A DNA stretch of 64,000 nt from Mycolicibacterium aromaticivorans JS19b1 = JCM 16368 (GCF_000559085.1 NZ_JALN02000003.1:62001-126000); one strand, 5' to 3'. Shown: positions 52,250 through 61,842, counted from the first letter of the stretch. Notes: a model not told the origin generated them from the sequence alone. Numbers and translations are program-made.

Positions 52250-55200
52250 TCAGAGGCTGCGCTCATCGGTATCGTTGCCGCGTTCACGCTGCCGGTCGTG
52301 ATCGTGAGCGTGTCGCTCCATTCGGTATTCGGATGCGCGGTGGCGTTCGACGAGGCGTTGGGCGGCGCGGTAGCTCTCGGGGTCGACGAGGCCGGCGTCG
52401 GCGATCAGCGCGGGCGTGGGGTTGATGTGCAGTGTCCACCCAGGTTGGCGTCCCGCTTCGAGCAGGCGGTCCCGTGCTGCCGCCGATGCCGCTTGTGCTG
52501 CCTCGCTTTGGGCTTCCAAGCGGAGTTGCGCGGTGAGGGTGTCGAGTTCGAGGCGTTTGTCGGCCAGTTCCTCGGCGTGCTCGAAATCCCCGAGGCTGGT
52601 GCTGTCGTAGTCGTCGAGTTCGCTTTGGAGGGTGGCTGCTCGCCGTTGCAGTCGCGTGTTGAAGTGGGGAATGTCCTTGTAGGCGTTCTCCATTCGCTGT
52701 AGTAGGCCGCGCGCCTTGGTGATGTGGCTGGTTCCCTCGGCTCTGGGCACTGTGGCGAATAGGTCGGCTTCCTCGATGCCGACGGTGGTTGAGGGCACGT
52801 CGAAGGTGAGTTGCAATTCCCCTTTGAGGTAGCTGCGCCGCGCGGTGATGCTGATTCCGTTGACGGCGGCATCCAGGGGCCGGGTGGTGAAACTGGACTT
52901 GTCTCGGAGCGCGGCGTAGGCCTCGCGGCAGGCCGCGGCGAAGGGGACTGCCGCCTCGCTGCGTTCGGCGAAGGGCCGGCCGGCCACGGTCACGGTGGGT
53001 GCTTGGTCTGCGTGAGCGCTGATCGTCTCTACCGCCGGGGCCAGGGTGGCGAGTTCTTCGTGTGTTCGCGTGAGTTCGCGTTCGGTGTCTTGGCGTTGGT
53101 GGCGGCGCCGTGTCTCGGCGTCGCGGTGGGCGGATTCGAGCGCGGAGAGTCGTTTGACGTCGTCGGCGAGTTGGACCTGCTTGATGTAGCGGGGGTCTCC
53201 GGTGGCGATGGCTTTGGTTTCGGCGGCGGCATCGGAGATGTCTCCTCCCCCGAGGTCTTCGATTTCGTCGATGTCGACTTCGCCGCGTTTGATCTGTTCG
53301 ATGAAGCGGGCTTTGGCTTCGACCTTCTGCCACATCACCGTGTCGTAGGACCCTTCGGTGACGTAGTTGACGATGTCGACCTCGGGGTTCTGGTTGCCTT
53401 GCCGAATGATGCGCCCCTCGCGTTGTTCTAGGTCGGCGGGCCGCCAGGGAACATCGACGTGGTGCAGCGCGCGCAGCCGGGTTTGGACGTTGGTGCCGGT
53501 TCCCATTTTCTCGGTGGACCCGATCAACACCGAGATCTCCCCGGTGCGGCACCGTTGCGCCAAGTTCAGCTTGTCCGCCGGTTTGACCGCGTCATGGATG
53601 AACGCGATGGATTCTTTGGGCATGCCACGCGCGACGAGCTCGTCGCGGATCGCGGCGTAGATGGTGAATTGGCGGGGGTCCTTCGACGGGGTGCCGCGGT
53701 CGCAGAACACGATCTGGAAGGCCCCGCGGATCGGCATCTCTTGCCCGGTTTCGGGGTCGCGGTAGACGTTGTCGATGTTGGCGCGGTGCAGCGCCATGAT
53801 GTTGTCAGCGACTTCGGTGGCGCGGGAGACCGCTGGCGCGTCCAGGTGCGCAAGCCGCGGGTCCAGGGAGACGTTGCGGCCGTCGTTGGCGATCTTGAGC
53901 TGGTTGTCGACGTCGGGCCGCTTGGGGTCGAGGTGATCGAGGCGCCAGCCCAAGTCGGTGATGAAGTCTTTGACCTCCTGGGACGGGGTGATGCTCACGA
54001 CTCGTCGGCGATCCCCGGCCAGGTGTGGCAGTTCCACGGGCACTTGGTCGCGGGTGACGACGTCGGTGAAGATCGACGACAGGGCCAGCAGTTCGGGGAG
54101 GTTGCAGAACTTTCCGACTCTGGTCACGGTCCGCAGGCTGGTGCCGGTGGCGTTGACTTCCACGGTGCTCACTGGGGCGGTGAAGGTGGCACCCCAGTCG
54201 TTGATGTCGGCGACACCGGCGGCGGCGAGTAGGTCCGGGCGCAGGTAGTTCTGCATGACCCAGAGCTCACCGAGGGAGTTGGCTACGGGTGTTCCGGTGG
54301 CGAAGGTGGCGACGCGCTCGACGACCTGGTCGGGTCGCAGGCCGGCGGCGCGGCCCTCGTCGTGGCGTCGTCGCCGCAGTACTTCCAGTTTCATGGCGAG
54401 GTCTTCGGCGCGCTGCGCGGCCGCCGCGCAGGACAATTCCTCGATGTTGCTCAGGCGCCCTTTGTTTTTGTACATGTGAGCTTCGTCGATAAACAGGTAA
54501 TCGCCACCGGATTCTTCGAACCTGAGCCCGGTGTCTTTGCGCTCCTGCTTGGTCAGCTCGCTCAGGCGCGTGGCGAGCCGTTTCTTCTGCTGCTCGACGC
54601 GCTTTTTGCTCACTGAGGTTTCTGCGCGTTCAGCATGCTTCTCTAGCTCATCGAGCTGGCGTTGCACGTAGTCGATGTGGGTGTCTTCGCTGACACCGAT
54701 TGCGGTGAACAGGCTTTGGGGCATGATGACCATGTCCCAGTCAGTGGTCGCTGATTGGGCAACGAAGCGGCGACGGCCGTCGGGGTCGGTGCCGGCGTTG
54801 CCGAGCAGGATGCGCGCCGCCGGGTACCACTGGGCGGCTTCGCGGCCGACTTGTTCCACGATGTGGTTGGGAACCACGATCCATGGCTGCTTGCACAAGC
54901 CTAAACGCTTGAGCTCCATCGCACCCATCAAAGTCGACCCAGTCTTGCCGGCGCCCACGGTGTGGCTTAAAAGCGTTGTGGGCTCAGCGATTATCCTCGC
55001 AACGGCATCGCGTTGGTAGTAGTGCGGTTCGAACCGGTCTGACAGTCCCGGCAGGGTGAGCTTGTCGCCGCGGTGTTTCGGGGCGACAAGGCTGTTGAAC
55101 CGCTTGTTGAACTCGGCGACGAGTTCCTCGCGGCGGGCCTCGTCATCGAAGATCCATTTCTGGAATTCCTCGGTGATCTTGGTGGCTTTGGCTTGGGCGG

Positions 55201-57901
55201 CGAAGGTGGCCTCGAAGTCGATGCTGGGGCCGCCGGTTTCAGCGACTTCCTCCGCGGGGCGGTGGACGGTGATCGACTTGGAGTTGCACAGCGCATCGAG
55301 CAGCTCGATGGCGTCTTTGTGTGCGGTGCCCCAGGTTTCGGTCATCATGACCGATCCCCGTTGATAGCGTGCACATTCCACCGACCAGGTACCGCCGACG
55401 TGGTCGGCGACCACGGTGTCGGCGCCGAAGGTTTCGCGGGCGAATTGGGCGACGTATTTGGCGTCGATCCACGGCGCTCCCGGTCGGGTCTTGATCTGGG
55501 AGGCTTCTTTGTCGCGCGGAACGACGTCGCGCAGTGCCGTCACGTAGTCCTGGTAGGCGGGATCGCGTTCGGCCGCGGCGGTGGCCGCAGCGAGCTTCTC
55601 GCGGACGTTGCCTGACAGCGCGGTGGCTGCTGGGACGAGTTCGTCGGGATCATCAAGGGATGGGTAGGCCAGTCCGCGTAGTTGTTCTGCGGCGGCGGCC
55701 TGGTCGGTGCCCAATAGTTCTGCGATGTAGGCGATGTCGATGCGCTGGTACTGGTCGATGCTGATCGCGAGGGCATCTTCGACGGTGGCAGCGGTGTCCG
55801 GGACGGCTCGCACGTTGAGGACGTCGACGGAGAAGATCGGCGCTTTGACTGCTTCGCCGGTTTGTTCGTTGAAGATCTCCAGCGCGGCGACGTTGGCCCA
55901 CCGCGGATCGTATTTCATGCCGCCGTCGAGATGGGGGCGACGCTTGTAGGGGCTGCCGGGTTCCCATGCTTTGTGTGACCACTCCTCGAGCAGGTGCTCG
56001 GGGACGGGGCCGCGGTAGGGCACCCCGTCAGTGCCGCGGGATTTGCGCCAGGCTTCTTCGGCCTTGGCCACTTTGCGGTCGTGGGACTCCTGGGTCGGGG
56101 GCGTCGGGTAAATCCATTTGAACCGGTTGACGGGGCCGTGTTTGGCGACGTAGCCGTCGTAGAGCTTGTTGAGGTGTGCGCGCAGCTGCTCGCGCACCTC
56201 GCGGGGCTGATCATCGCGTTGGGACGCGATGACTGCGGTCGCGGCGTCACGGAGTTCGATCAGCGTACGGGTCTCGCGTAAGCGGCTTTTCGGGGTGCGT
56301 TGTTCTTCCCAGCTGTGGCCGCTCCAGCGCTGAACACTGTCGGTGGGTGCGTGGTAGCGCAGGGTGTCCATGGGTGGCTGCTCGGCGCGTTCGGCGGCGG
56401 TGAACAGTCCGGCATCGAAGACACTGTCGTCGACCTCGATGAGGGAGTCGGCGGTGGCGGTCAAACCCTTGTCGAGGCTTAGCGCGTTGTCGACGATGTC
56501 GGATAAGCGCTGGCGGATCTGTTCGGCCAGCGCTTCACGAGTGGACTGCTCCCCCACCACCTTGAGCGTGGCGGAGCCGTGGATCCCTTGGCCGAGGGCG
56601 TAGGCGCCCAGCACGTGGTCGGGGTGGTTGAGGAAGTACTCGTTGACGTGGAAGGCGTCGCCGGACTTCTCCGGGTCGAAGACGTCGCGATCGACGAGGT
56701 GCTCGATGCCCTCGAACGGGATGTCTTCGGTGCCGATCCACCGGATCAGGTCCTCGTCGGCGGCCTGGTCGGCGTCTTTGCGGCGTAGCACCACGATGTC
56801 GGTGATGACTTCGGTGCCAGCAACCCGCTTGAAGGCGTTCGACGGCAGGCGTACCGCGCCGAGAAGGTCGGCTTTGGCGGCCATGGCTCGGCGGGCCCGG
56901 GAGTCGAGGCTGTCGAGGGTGTAGCGGCTGGTCAAGACGGTGACGTAGCCGCCGGGGGCGGTCAGGCTGATGGCCTTATTGATGAAGTGGTTGTGGATGC
57001 TGAATCGGCCTGGGTTATGTGCAGGGTCGATCAGGGTGAAGTTGCCGAATGGGACGTTGCCGATCGTGGCTACGAAGGAGTCGGCGGGCACGCGCGTGGT
57101 TTCGAAGCCTTCGGCACGGATCTGCGCGTGTGGGTAGAGGGCGGCGGCGATGGCGGCGGTGACGGTGTCGTTGTCGACGCCGACCATGACAGCGTCTTTA
57201 GGGGCCAGACCGATGAATGTTCCTGCCCCGCAGCCAGGTTCGAGGACGCGCCCATTGTGCAGGCCGGCCTGACGCAATGCGTCCCACATGGCCGCTGCAA
57301 TCAGCGGGTCGGTGTAGTGGGCGTTGAGGATGCTGGCCTCGGCGGCGCGGTAGGCATCGGGGCCCACGGTTTGGCGTAGCTGTTCCCGCTCGGTGGCGTA
57401 GGTGTCGTTGCGGCGATCGAAGAGTTCGGCGCAGGCCCCCCATCCTGACCAGGTCGACAGCACCTCCTTCTCAGCCGTGGTGGCGGTGCGGCCGCCCTCG
57501 CGGTTGAGCCGCTCGAGGATGTCGATCGCGGCGAGGTTGGCGTGGATGCGTGCTTTGGTGCCCGAAGGGACTCGAATGTCGGTGGTCAGGGCGAAGGGCT
57601 GTGCCGAGGCCTCGACGACGGGTAATGCGGGAGCAGCGCTGTCCTGCGCGGCCGCTGGGGCGGGCACCGCTACTGCCGGGGTCGGTTCGGCCGGCGAGGA
57701 GGGATTGTCGATGCTGGTCTCGGCGGCCTGATCAGCCGAAGCGCTCGGTGGTGGCGGCGCAACGGCAGGCGAGGGCGGCGGCGCCGGGACCGTCGGGGGT
57801 CGCGCGGGCGGTAACGGGGTGCCGCCTGGATCGATCGTGGCGGGGTCTGTCGGTTGGTCGAAATCCTCGAACAGCGACAGCTGAGGCTTGGGCTCGGTTA
57901 C
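52250..57901 (-). CDS. Giant N6-adenine methylase plus SNF2/DEAD helicase protein (DarB-like)
   Basis: About 1,880 residues. It begins after a QLSLFEDF segment and a Pro-rich linker. The methylase part has motif I VLEPGCGAGTFIGLA (near 57,230) and GNVPFGNF in place of NPPF/Y (near 57,050). The helicase has Walker A LSHTVGAGKTGS (near 54,955), DEAH box YLFIDEAHMYKN (near 54,490) and a second domain with EGRIIRQGNQNPEVDIVNYV (near 53,400). A coiled-coil tail ends RGNDTDERSL. The plan matches DarB-type antirestriction proteins of phage P1 and plasmid relatives. No ATG/GTG/TTG exists between the upstream gene's stop and the coding part; the frame stays open to 58615. Confidence 0.85.
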   Translation of the reverse strand, partial: VTEPKPQLSLFEDFDQPTDPATIDPGGTPLPPARPPTVPAPPPSPAVAPPPPSASADQAAETSIDNPSSPAEPTPAVAVPAPAAAQDSAAPALPVVEASAQPFALTTDIRVPSGTKARIHANLAAIDILERLNREGGRTATTAEKEVLSTWSGWGACAELFDRRNDTYATEREQLRQTVGPDAYRAAEASILNAHYTDPLIAAAMWDALRQAGLHNGRVLEPGCGAGTFIGLAPKDAVMVGVDNDTVTAAIAAALYPHAQIRAEGFETTRVPADSFVATIGNVPFGNFTLIDPAHNPGRFSIHNHFINKAISLTAPGGYVTVLTSRYTLDSLDSRARRAMAAKADLLGAVRLPSNAFKRVAGTEVITDIVVLRRKDADQAADEDLIRWIGTEDIPFEGIEHLVDRDVFDPEKSGDAFHVNEYFLNHPDHVLGAYALGQGIHGSATLKVVGEQSTREALAEQIRQRLSDIVDNALSLDKGLTATADSLIEVDDSVFDAGLFTAAERAEQPPMDTLRYHAPTDSVQRWSGHSWEEQRTPKSRLRETRTLIELRDAATAVIASQRDDQPREVREQLRAHLNKLYDGYVAKHGPVNRFKWIYPTPPTQESHDRKVAKAEEAWRKSRGTDGVPYRGPVPEHLLEEWSHKAWEPGSPYKRRPHLDGGMKYDPRWANVAALEIFNEQTGEAVKAPIFSVDVLNVRAVPDTAATVEDALAISIDQYQRIDIAYIAELLGTDQAAAAEQLRGLAYPSLDDPDELVPAATALSGNVREKLAAATAAAERDPAYQDYVTALRDVVPRDKEASQIKTRPGAPWIDAKYVAQFARETFGADTVVADHVGGTWSVECARYQRGSVMMTETWGTAHKDAIELLDALCNSKSITVHRPAEEVAETGGPSIDFEATFAAQAKATKITEEFQKWIFDDEARREELVAEFNKRFNSLVAPKHRGDKLTLPGLSDRFEPHYYQRDAVARIIAEPTTLLSHTVGAGKTGSTLMGAMELKRLGLCKQPWIVVPNHIVEQVGREAAQWYPAARILLGNAGTDPDGRRRFVAQSATTDWDMVIMPQSLFTAIGVSEDTHIDYVQRQLDELEKHAERAETSVSKKRVEQQKKRLATRLSELTKQERKDTGLRFEESGGDYLFIDEAHMYKNKGRLSNIEELSCAAAAQRAEDLAMKLEVLRRRRHDEGRAAGLRPDQVVERVATFATGTPVANSLGELWVMQNYLRPDLLAAAGVADINDWGATFTAPVSTVEVNATGTSLRTVTRVGKFCNLPELLALSSIFTDVVTRDQVPVELPHLAGDRRRVVSITPSQEVKDFITDLGWRLDHLDPKRPDVDNQLKIANDGRNVSLDPRLAHLDAPAVSRATEVADNIMALHRANIDNVYRDPETGQEMPIRGAFQIVFCDRGTPSKDPRQFTIYAAIRDELVARGMPKESIAFIHDAVKPADKLNLAQRCRTGEISVLIGSTEKMGTGTNVQTRLRALHHVDVPWRPADLEQREGRIIRQGNQNPEVDIVNYVTEGSYDTVMWQKVEAKARFIEQIKRGEVDIDEIEDLGGGDISDAAAETKAIATGDPRYIKQVQLADDVKRLSALESAHRDAETRRRHQRQDTERELTRTHEELATLAPAVETISAHADQAPTVTVAGRPFAERSEAAVPFAAACREAYAALRDKSSFTTRPLDAAVNGISITARRSYLKGELQLTFDVPSTTVGIEEADLFATVPRAEGTSHITKARGLLQRMENAYKDIPHFNTRLQRRAATLQSELDDYDSTSLGDFEHAEELADKRLELDTLTAQLRLEAQSEAAQAASAAARDRLLEAGRQPGWTLHINPTPALIADAGLVDPESYRAAQRLVERHRASEYRMERHAHDHDRQRERGNDTDERSL

Positions 57902-58500
57902 TCCACGGGGTAGCCGTCGAGCCGCAGATCCTCGTACACCAGGGGCGCCAGGTCGCTGGCCAGGGGATGCTGGGGGCCGTCGGGAATTGGGAGGGCGTCC
58001 TCCAAGCGGGCGCTGAGCAGGTAGGCCGCCTTGATGCGGAACATCACCGAAAACTGCGGGGCCGGCCACACCATCTCGGTCAGCGCCTCGATCCGCTCCC
58101 CCGGCTCGCTCCGATACCGCACGTCGTTCCACCGTTGATTCCACGGCACTTGACTCGGCGGCAGCGGCTGCTGCAGAGGCGGATCGAAGTCGACCGTCTG
58201 CTCCGGCGGCTCCGGAATCTGGTCGTAGAGTTCCTGGCGTACCACCGCTTCCCGGGCGTTCTGCAACGCCGTCTGGCGCAGCTTCACGGTCGTGAGGTAG
58301 TCCGGGTGCTGCCCCTGGCGTGCGGTCCATTCCTGAATCGACGATGCTGCCAGGTCGTCGGCCATCTGCGCCGCCAGTCGGTCCAGCCGGGCGGTCTCCT
58401 CGCGCAGGAACCGATCCCTCTGCTGCGGCGTCCAGTCCTGAGGCAGGTCCAGCCACCGGCTGTACACCTCGTTGACCGCCTGGCCCATCCACTCGGTCAC
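57898..58500 (-). CDS. Hypothetical protein upstream of the DarB-like gene
   Basis: 200 residues from GTG 58500: MTEWMGQAVNEVYSRWLDLP, QDWTPQQRDRFLREETARLD, RLAAQMADDLAASSIQEWTA, ending LVYEDLRLDGYPVE. Its balanced composition against the Gly/Arg/Pro-rich reading of the overlapping frame shows it is the real gene here. It is all-helical in the first half, with a C-terminal part like a small adaptor domain. The stop overlaps the first codons of the giant frame, so the two are coupled or joined. No family recognised. Confidence 0.7.
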   Translation of the reverse strand: MTEWMGQAVNEVYSRWLDLPQDWTPQQRDRFLREETARLDRLAAQMADDLAASSIQEWTARQGQHPDYLTTVKLRQTALQNAREAVVRQELYDQIPEPPEQTVDFDPPLQQPLPPSQVPWNQRWNDVRYRSEPGERIEALTEMVWPAPQFSVMFRIKAAYLLSARLEDALPIPDGPQHPLASDLAPLVYEDLRLDGYPVE

Positions 58501-58705
58501 TGGTGTCGTCAGTCTCCTCGAAGCTGAACAGATCTGGCTGGTCGTCGCCGGTGTGGCGGGCCATAGTGTTCTCCCGATGCCGCTCGTCATGAGTAGTTCT
58601 CCTGATCTGCGGCATCGGCGGAAGCCGTGCCCGTGCCCGGTGAGCGTGCCGGCAGGACTACCCCGTCGGCTGGCCACCTGAAATGCCCCTTACGGGGCGC
58701 CGACG

Positions 58706-59563
58706 TCATGTTGACGCCGGGAAACTTGCGCGATGTTGCGGTGGAGTCAAGTCTTCGATTACCAGGCGCGCCTGTGCCAGCGCCTGGTCGATGTCCCTCG
58801 ACTGCTGGTTAAGAGTCTCCTGCTGGCGCTCTACTCGGGTCTTCAGCAGCTTGAGCCGGTCCACGATCGCGTGGATCGGGACAACCGCCGGGTGGGGTTT
58901 CACCTCGATGCGCCGATTGACGGGTTTGCCGCCTTTGAGCGCAGCCAGCGCCGATCCGGGCTCCCACATCAGGTGGGTGTCGATGCGTTCCAATGTTTCA
59001 GCGTTGGGGCTGTATCCCCGCTTACCCATCGTCGCCAGAGTTGTACGACCCGGCCCTCCGACGGCGGCCAGGCGGCTCTTGCTCATCTGTAGTTCGAGCA
59101 GCCGCTTCTCGATCCACATACGGAGGTTGTCGTAGTCGTCCTCGGCGTCGCGGTCAACGACAGGCCCGAGCCGCTTGCCGACGCTGGCCTCACGGGTCTT
59201 AGGTTCCGAGCCGTACATCGTGGCGTGGGCCGAACCGGGTAGCCAGGATAAAAGTTCGTCCAGTTTGGACAACGTGCTGCGGCCTGGCACCCGGTCGTCT
59301 TTGCCGAGGAGGTTCAGTGTCGAGCGCGACACCAGGCCGAGTTTGCTCGCCTCCAGCTGGCTCATTCCAAGCTCGGCGAGACGCGCGTTCATGTACTTGG
59401 CCAGGCGTTTCACGTCAGGTTCCACGGTGCTGCTGGCGAGCATCTCGACGTGGTTTTCCGATAGCCCGGTCTCGGCCACCACGTCGGCAACGGGATGGCC
59501 GGCGCTGAGCAAGGACCGTGCCATGTCGGCGGCGGCGTCCTCGTCTAACGGCGCAGCGGTAAT
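58706..59563 (-). CDS. Tandem helix-turn-helix regulator
   Basis: 285 residues. Two XRE-like units are visible: about 45-115 (LAKYMNARLAELGMSQLEAS, VSRSTLNLLGKDDRVPGRST) and about 145-215 (LRMWIEKRLLELQMSKSRLA, PGRTTLATMGKRGYSPNAET), each followed by W-PGSA-A. A coiled coil (LKTRVERQQETLNQQSRDID) ends the protein. AGGAGG (59570-59575) is 6 nt before an ATT at 59563, so a non-AUG start is likely; otherwise ATG 59524. A palindrome upstream suggests autoregulation. It probably controls the DarB-like locus just downstream. Confidence 0.75.
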   Translation of the reverse strand: MTAAPLDEDAAADMARSLLSAGHPVADVVAETGLSENHVEMLASSTVEPDVKRLAKYMNARLAELGMSQLEASKLGLVSRSTLNLLGKDDRVPGRSTLSKLDELLSWLPGSAHATMYGSEPKTREASVGKRLGPVVDRDAEDDYDNLRMWIEKRLLELQMSKSRLAAVGGPGRTTLATMGKRGYSPNAETLERIDTHLMWEPGSALAALKGGKPVNRRIEVKPHPAVVPIHAIVDRLKLLKTRVERQQETLNQQSRDIDQALAQARLVIEDLTPPQHRASFPAST

Positions 59564-59617
59564 GATCGCCCTCCTGGTGTGCCCGTGGCCAAGCCCCCGG
59601 TGTCCGGGAATCGTACA

Positions 59618-59640
59618 TCTTCCAGTATGACACTGGTAGA
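59618..59640. promoter_or_regulatory. Operator-like palindrome upstream of the tandem-HTH gene
   Basis: TCT-CCAGT-GTCAT-ACTGG-AGA type dyad (plus strand TCTTCCAGTATGACACTGG, continuing TAGA): 5-bp perfect inner arms and 3-bp outer arms, about 55 nt before the start codon. Likely bound by the HTH protein itself. Confidence 0.55.
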
Positions 59641-59933
59641 ACAACAACGGCATCACCGCAACACAGGAGTGTTTACGTCATTTAAGCAATTATCGGAGGC
59701 GTTGGCCTCAAGAATCCTCGTGGCGCGTGTCCCAACATGCCATCGACGCATTCGCCACAAGTCTAACGCGGTCGCAGCTGAATGCACCTGCGATGGGCGC
59801 GCCGCGTCGCCCTCGTTAAGCGCGACGCCGGCTGTGGGGACCTCCGGGAGGGCGACGAAACGTCGCCCGTGACGCCAAAGCTGTTAGCTTTTGGTAATAG
59901 CTGCATCTGGTGCCGAGCGAAGGAGACGAACCG

Positions 59934-60833
59934 TTGAGTGCTGCATCTAAAGCTGTGATTGCCGTGGCGGCGTCGGTGTACGTCGGGACGATCTCCATGC
60001 CCGTCGCGTTTGCCGACGAACCGGTAATTCACTACTTGGGCAGCCCCGCCCAACTTGTGAACGGCGATGTAGTTCAGGCCTGGACTGTTAGCAGCCTCAA
60101 GCCAAGCACGGATTCCATCCCCTATCCGGTGGTCGGAACGCTGTGGGAGGCAGCCGCCACTGATGTTGCCGTGAACGGGACGGTGCAGCCTGTGGTGTCC
60201 AATCTCAACGCCCGGGCCCGCAGTGGCCAGACCTACCGAGTGCTATTTGGCGTCGCAACGCCGCAAGGGGTGAACCCGGCTCCGTTAAGCCAAGGACAGC
60301 AGACCACCGGAAAAGTGTACTTCGACATCACCGGTGATGTCCCAGACAGCGTGGTGTACAACGCCGGCGGTGCCGATCTCGCCGTCTGGGTCCAGCCGCC
60401 GCCTTCGATACCGAAGTCCGGCTCATCACGCTTGGGGGCGCCGTCGGGTACTCCGACCACTGGGGGGCCGGCACCCGCCGCCGCACCTGGGCCCGCAACG
60501 CCGGTGCCGGGTGGCACCAGCCCTGCCGCACTACCGGCTGGCAGCGTCGGCACGCCTATGGTTCCGAACGGCCAAGGGACACCTGTGACCCCAGGCAGTA
60601 CCGGGACCCCCGTCACTCCGGGGAGCGCGGGCACGCCGATCGCTCCGGGTAGCCAAGCGACTCCAGTCCCCGGCAGTAGCACCGGTACTCCGGTCCCGTC
60701 GACCGCGGCTAACGCTCCTGCCATACCAGGGTCAACCACAGCCCCCCCGGCAGATGCTCCAGCAACGACGCCAGCCGCGGGACAAGCCCCCGTGGCTGCT
60801 GCGTCGGCGTTGACGGTCGCCCCGTCCGCCTGA
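59934..60833 (+). CDS. Exported MPT63-like (DUF1942) protein with Pro/Gly/Thr-rich tail
   Basis: 299 residues. TTG 59934 is chosen because AAGGAG (59920-59925) lies 8 nt upstream. The signal peptide MSAASKAVIAVAASVYVGTI ends at SMPVAFADEP. The mature domain (about 28-165) has the beta-sandwich pattern of MPT63: VVQAWTVSSLKPSTDSIPYP, VVGTLWEAAATDVAVNGTVQ, TYRVLFGVATPQGVNPAPLS, GKVYFDITGDVPDSVVYNAG. The last 130 residues are low-complexity with near-repeats of GTPVTPGSTGTPVTPGSAGT, an extension absent from MPT63 itself and perhaps wall-spanning. Confidence 0.82.
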   Translation: MSAASKAVIAVAASVYVGTISMPVAFADEPVIHYLGSPAQLVNGDVVQAWTVSSLKPSTDSIPYPVVGTLWEAAATDVAVNGTVQPVVSNLNARARSGQTYRVLFGVATPQGVNPAPLSQGQQTTGKVYFDITGDVPDSVVYNAGGADLAVWVQPPPSIPKSGSSRLGAPSGTPTTGGPAPAAAPGPATPVPGGTSPAALPAGSVGTPMVPNGQGTPVTPGSTGTPVTPGSAGTPIAPGSQATPVPGSSTGTPVPSTAANAPAIPGSTTAPPADAPATTPAAGQAPVAAASALTVAPSA

Positions 60834-61037
60834 GCAACGGCGGCGTGGACCTCGTTATTGCCATCGCTTCGCGCGGCGGCCTCCGGGCCGCCGACAAACA
60901 GCAAGTAGTCCTGCGGCCGAGTGGGTATGGACCGTTAATCGACTGGGTGAGCCACTCCCCCGGCCGGTCTGCCGGGTTCACTGTGGGGTGGGCTTTGCTA
61001 CCTGTCCCTGACAGGCGGAGTACCCCCGGCCAAGCGT

Positions 61038-61304
61038 TCATTCAGTAGCAGGGGTGTCGTGAGTTGGCCGGCCATCAAGTGCGGCAAATCGGCAGTCCGG
61101 TTGCGGCACTGGGTCGTACACGGTTATCCCACAGGCGCGGCATGTGTAGCTTCGATGCGGGCCCGCACCGCGACCCGCACACGTCGCACATTGTTGAGTG
61201 CCAACCAACACCAGTCCGGGACCGCGCAAAGGGTGGCCCCACGGACAGTAGCGCGGAGGCCCCGGCTCGACCCACCCCCGTCTCGTACGCCGCAGCCGGG
61301 CCAC
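61038..61304 (-). CDS. Small zinc-ribbon protein
   Basis: 88 residues from GTG 61304 (the frame is open to 61412 but the extra N-terminus looks non-coding). It begins MARLRRTRRGWVEPGPP and carries RYCPWGHPL, QQCATCAG and YTCRACGITVYDP. These Cys/His groups can bind one or two zinc ions. Similar short proteins occur in mycobacteria; function unknown. It ends with a disordered tail RPTHDTPATE. Confidence 0.65.
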   Translation of the reverse strand: MARLRRTRRGWVEPGPPRYCPWGHPLRGPGLVLVGTQQCATCAGRGAGPHRSYTCRACGITVYDPVPQPDCRFAALDGRPTHDTPATE

Positions 61305-61811
61305 GCACACACAATACAACGGACAGAACACGTGTTCGAAATGACTGATGCGCGTCCCGCCCTCCAAGCGACACGTCAACCCACCCTCCGACTGAGACTC
61401 GGGCTGCGTCACGCGCGTAGTAACTGGGTGCCCTCAGCTATTCATTCAAGGGCGCATCAACGCCGGCCGGCCCTCGGCCCTGCCGCCGGCCCGACCCCTT
61501 GGCAGGGCCCTCGCTCTGGGACGGCTCGTTGAGCATGCGTTCCGACGAGAACGCCTACTGGACGAACTGACCATGACCGGGGTACGGCGCCGCTTGATCA
61601 ACGCGGGACTGCGAGACCAGCCGTAGATCATTCTGCTCGGCCGCGTTCGACGCGCGCCTGCTGCGTGCTGGGCCCCTCGCGGTGGCCAGTTCCGTTGCCA
61701 ACTCATCTGCAACTGTTCAGCTGGACACCGAGTAAGTGCTGTGGCCGAAAAGTATTGCTGCACAGGCGCACTCACCACCAATAGGGAGCCAGCAGGCCAT
61801 CTCCTTTCGTA
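61305..61811. other. Intergenic stretch before the parS sites
   Basis: About 500 bp without a recognised gene. A plus-strand stretch near 61515-61620 reads LVEHAFRRERLLDELTMTGV, RRRLINAGLRDQP, protein-like but without a start and family, perhaps a remnant. Confidence 0.35.
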
Positions 61812-61827
61812 GTTTTCCGCGGAAAAC
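61812..61827. other. Candidate parS site 1
   Basis: Perfect 16-bp palindrome GTTTTCCGCGGAAAAC, extended to 22 bp by GTA/TAC flanks (61809-61830). It is one of four identical copies around parAB; expected ParB binding site. Confidence 0.85.
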
Positions 61828-61842
61828 TACGAATTCTCGACA

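Noticed and set aside
51706..52287. Minus-strand 193-codon frame
   Set aside because: Overlaps two better-supported small genes and has Arg/Ala-rich low-quality composition.
57910..58560. N-terminal 220-residue extension of the giant methylase-helicase
   Set aside because: Composition (Gly, Ala, Arg, Pro) is that of an out-of-frame reading, and another frame encodes a well-balanced 200-residue protein there.
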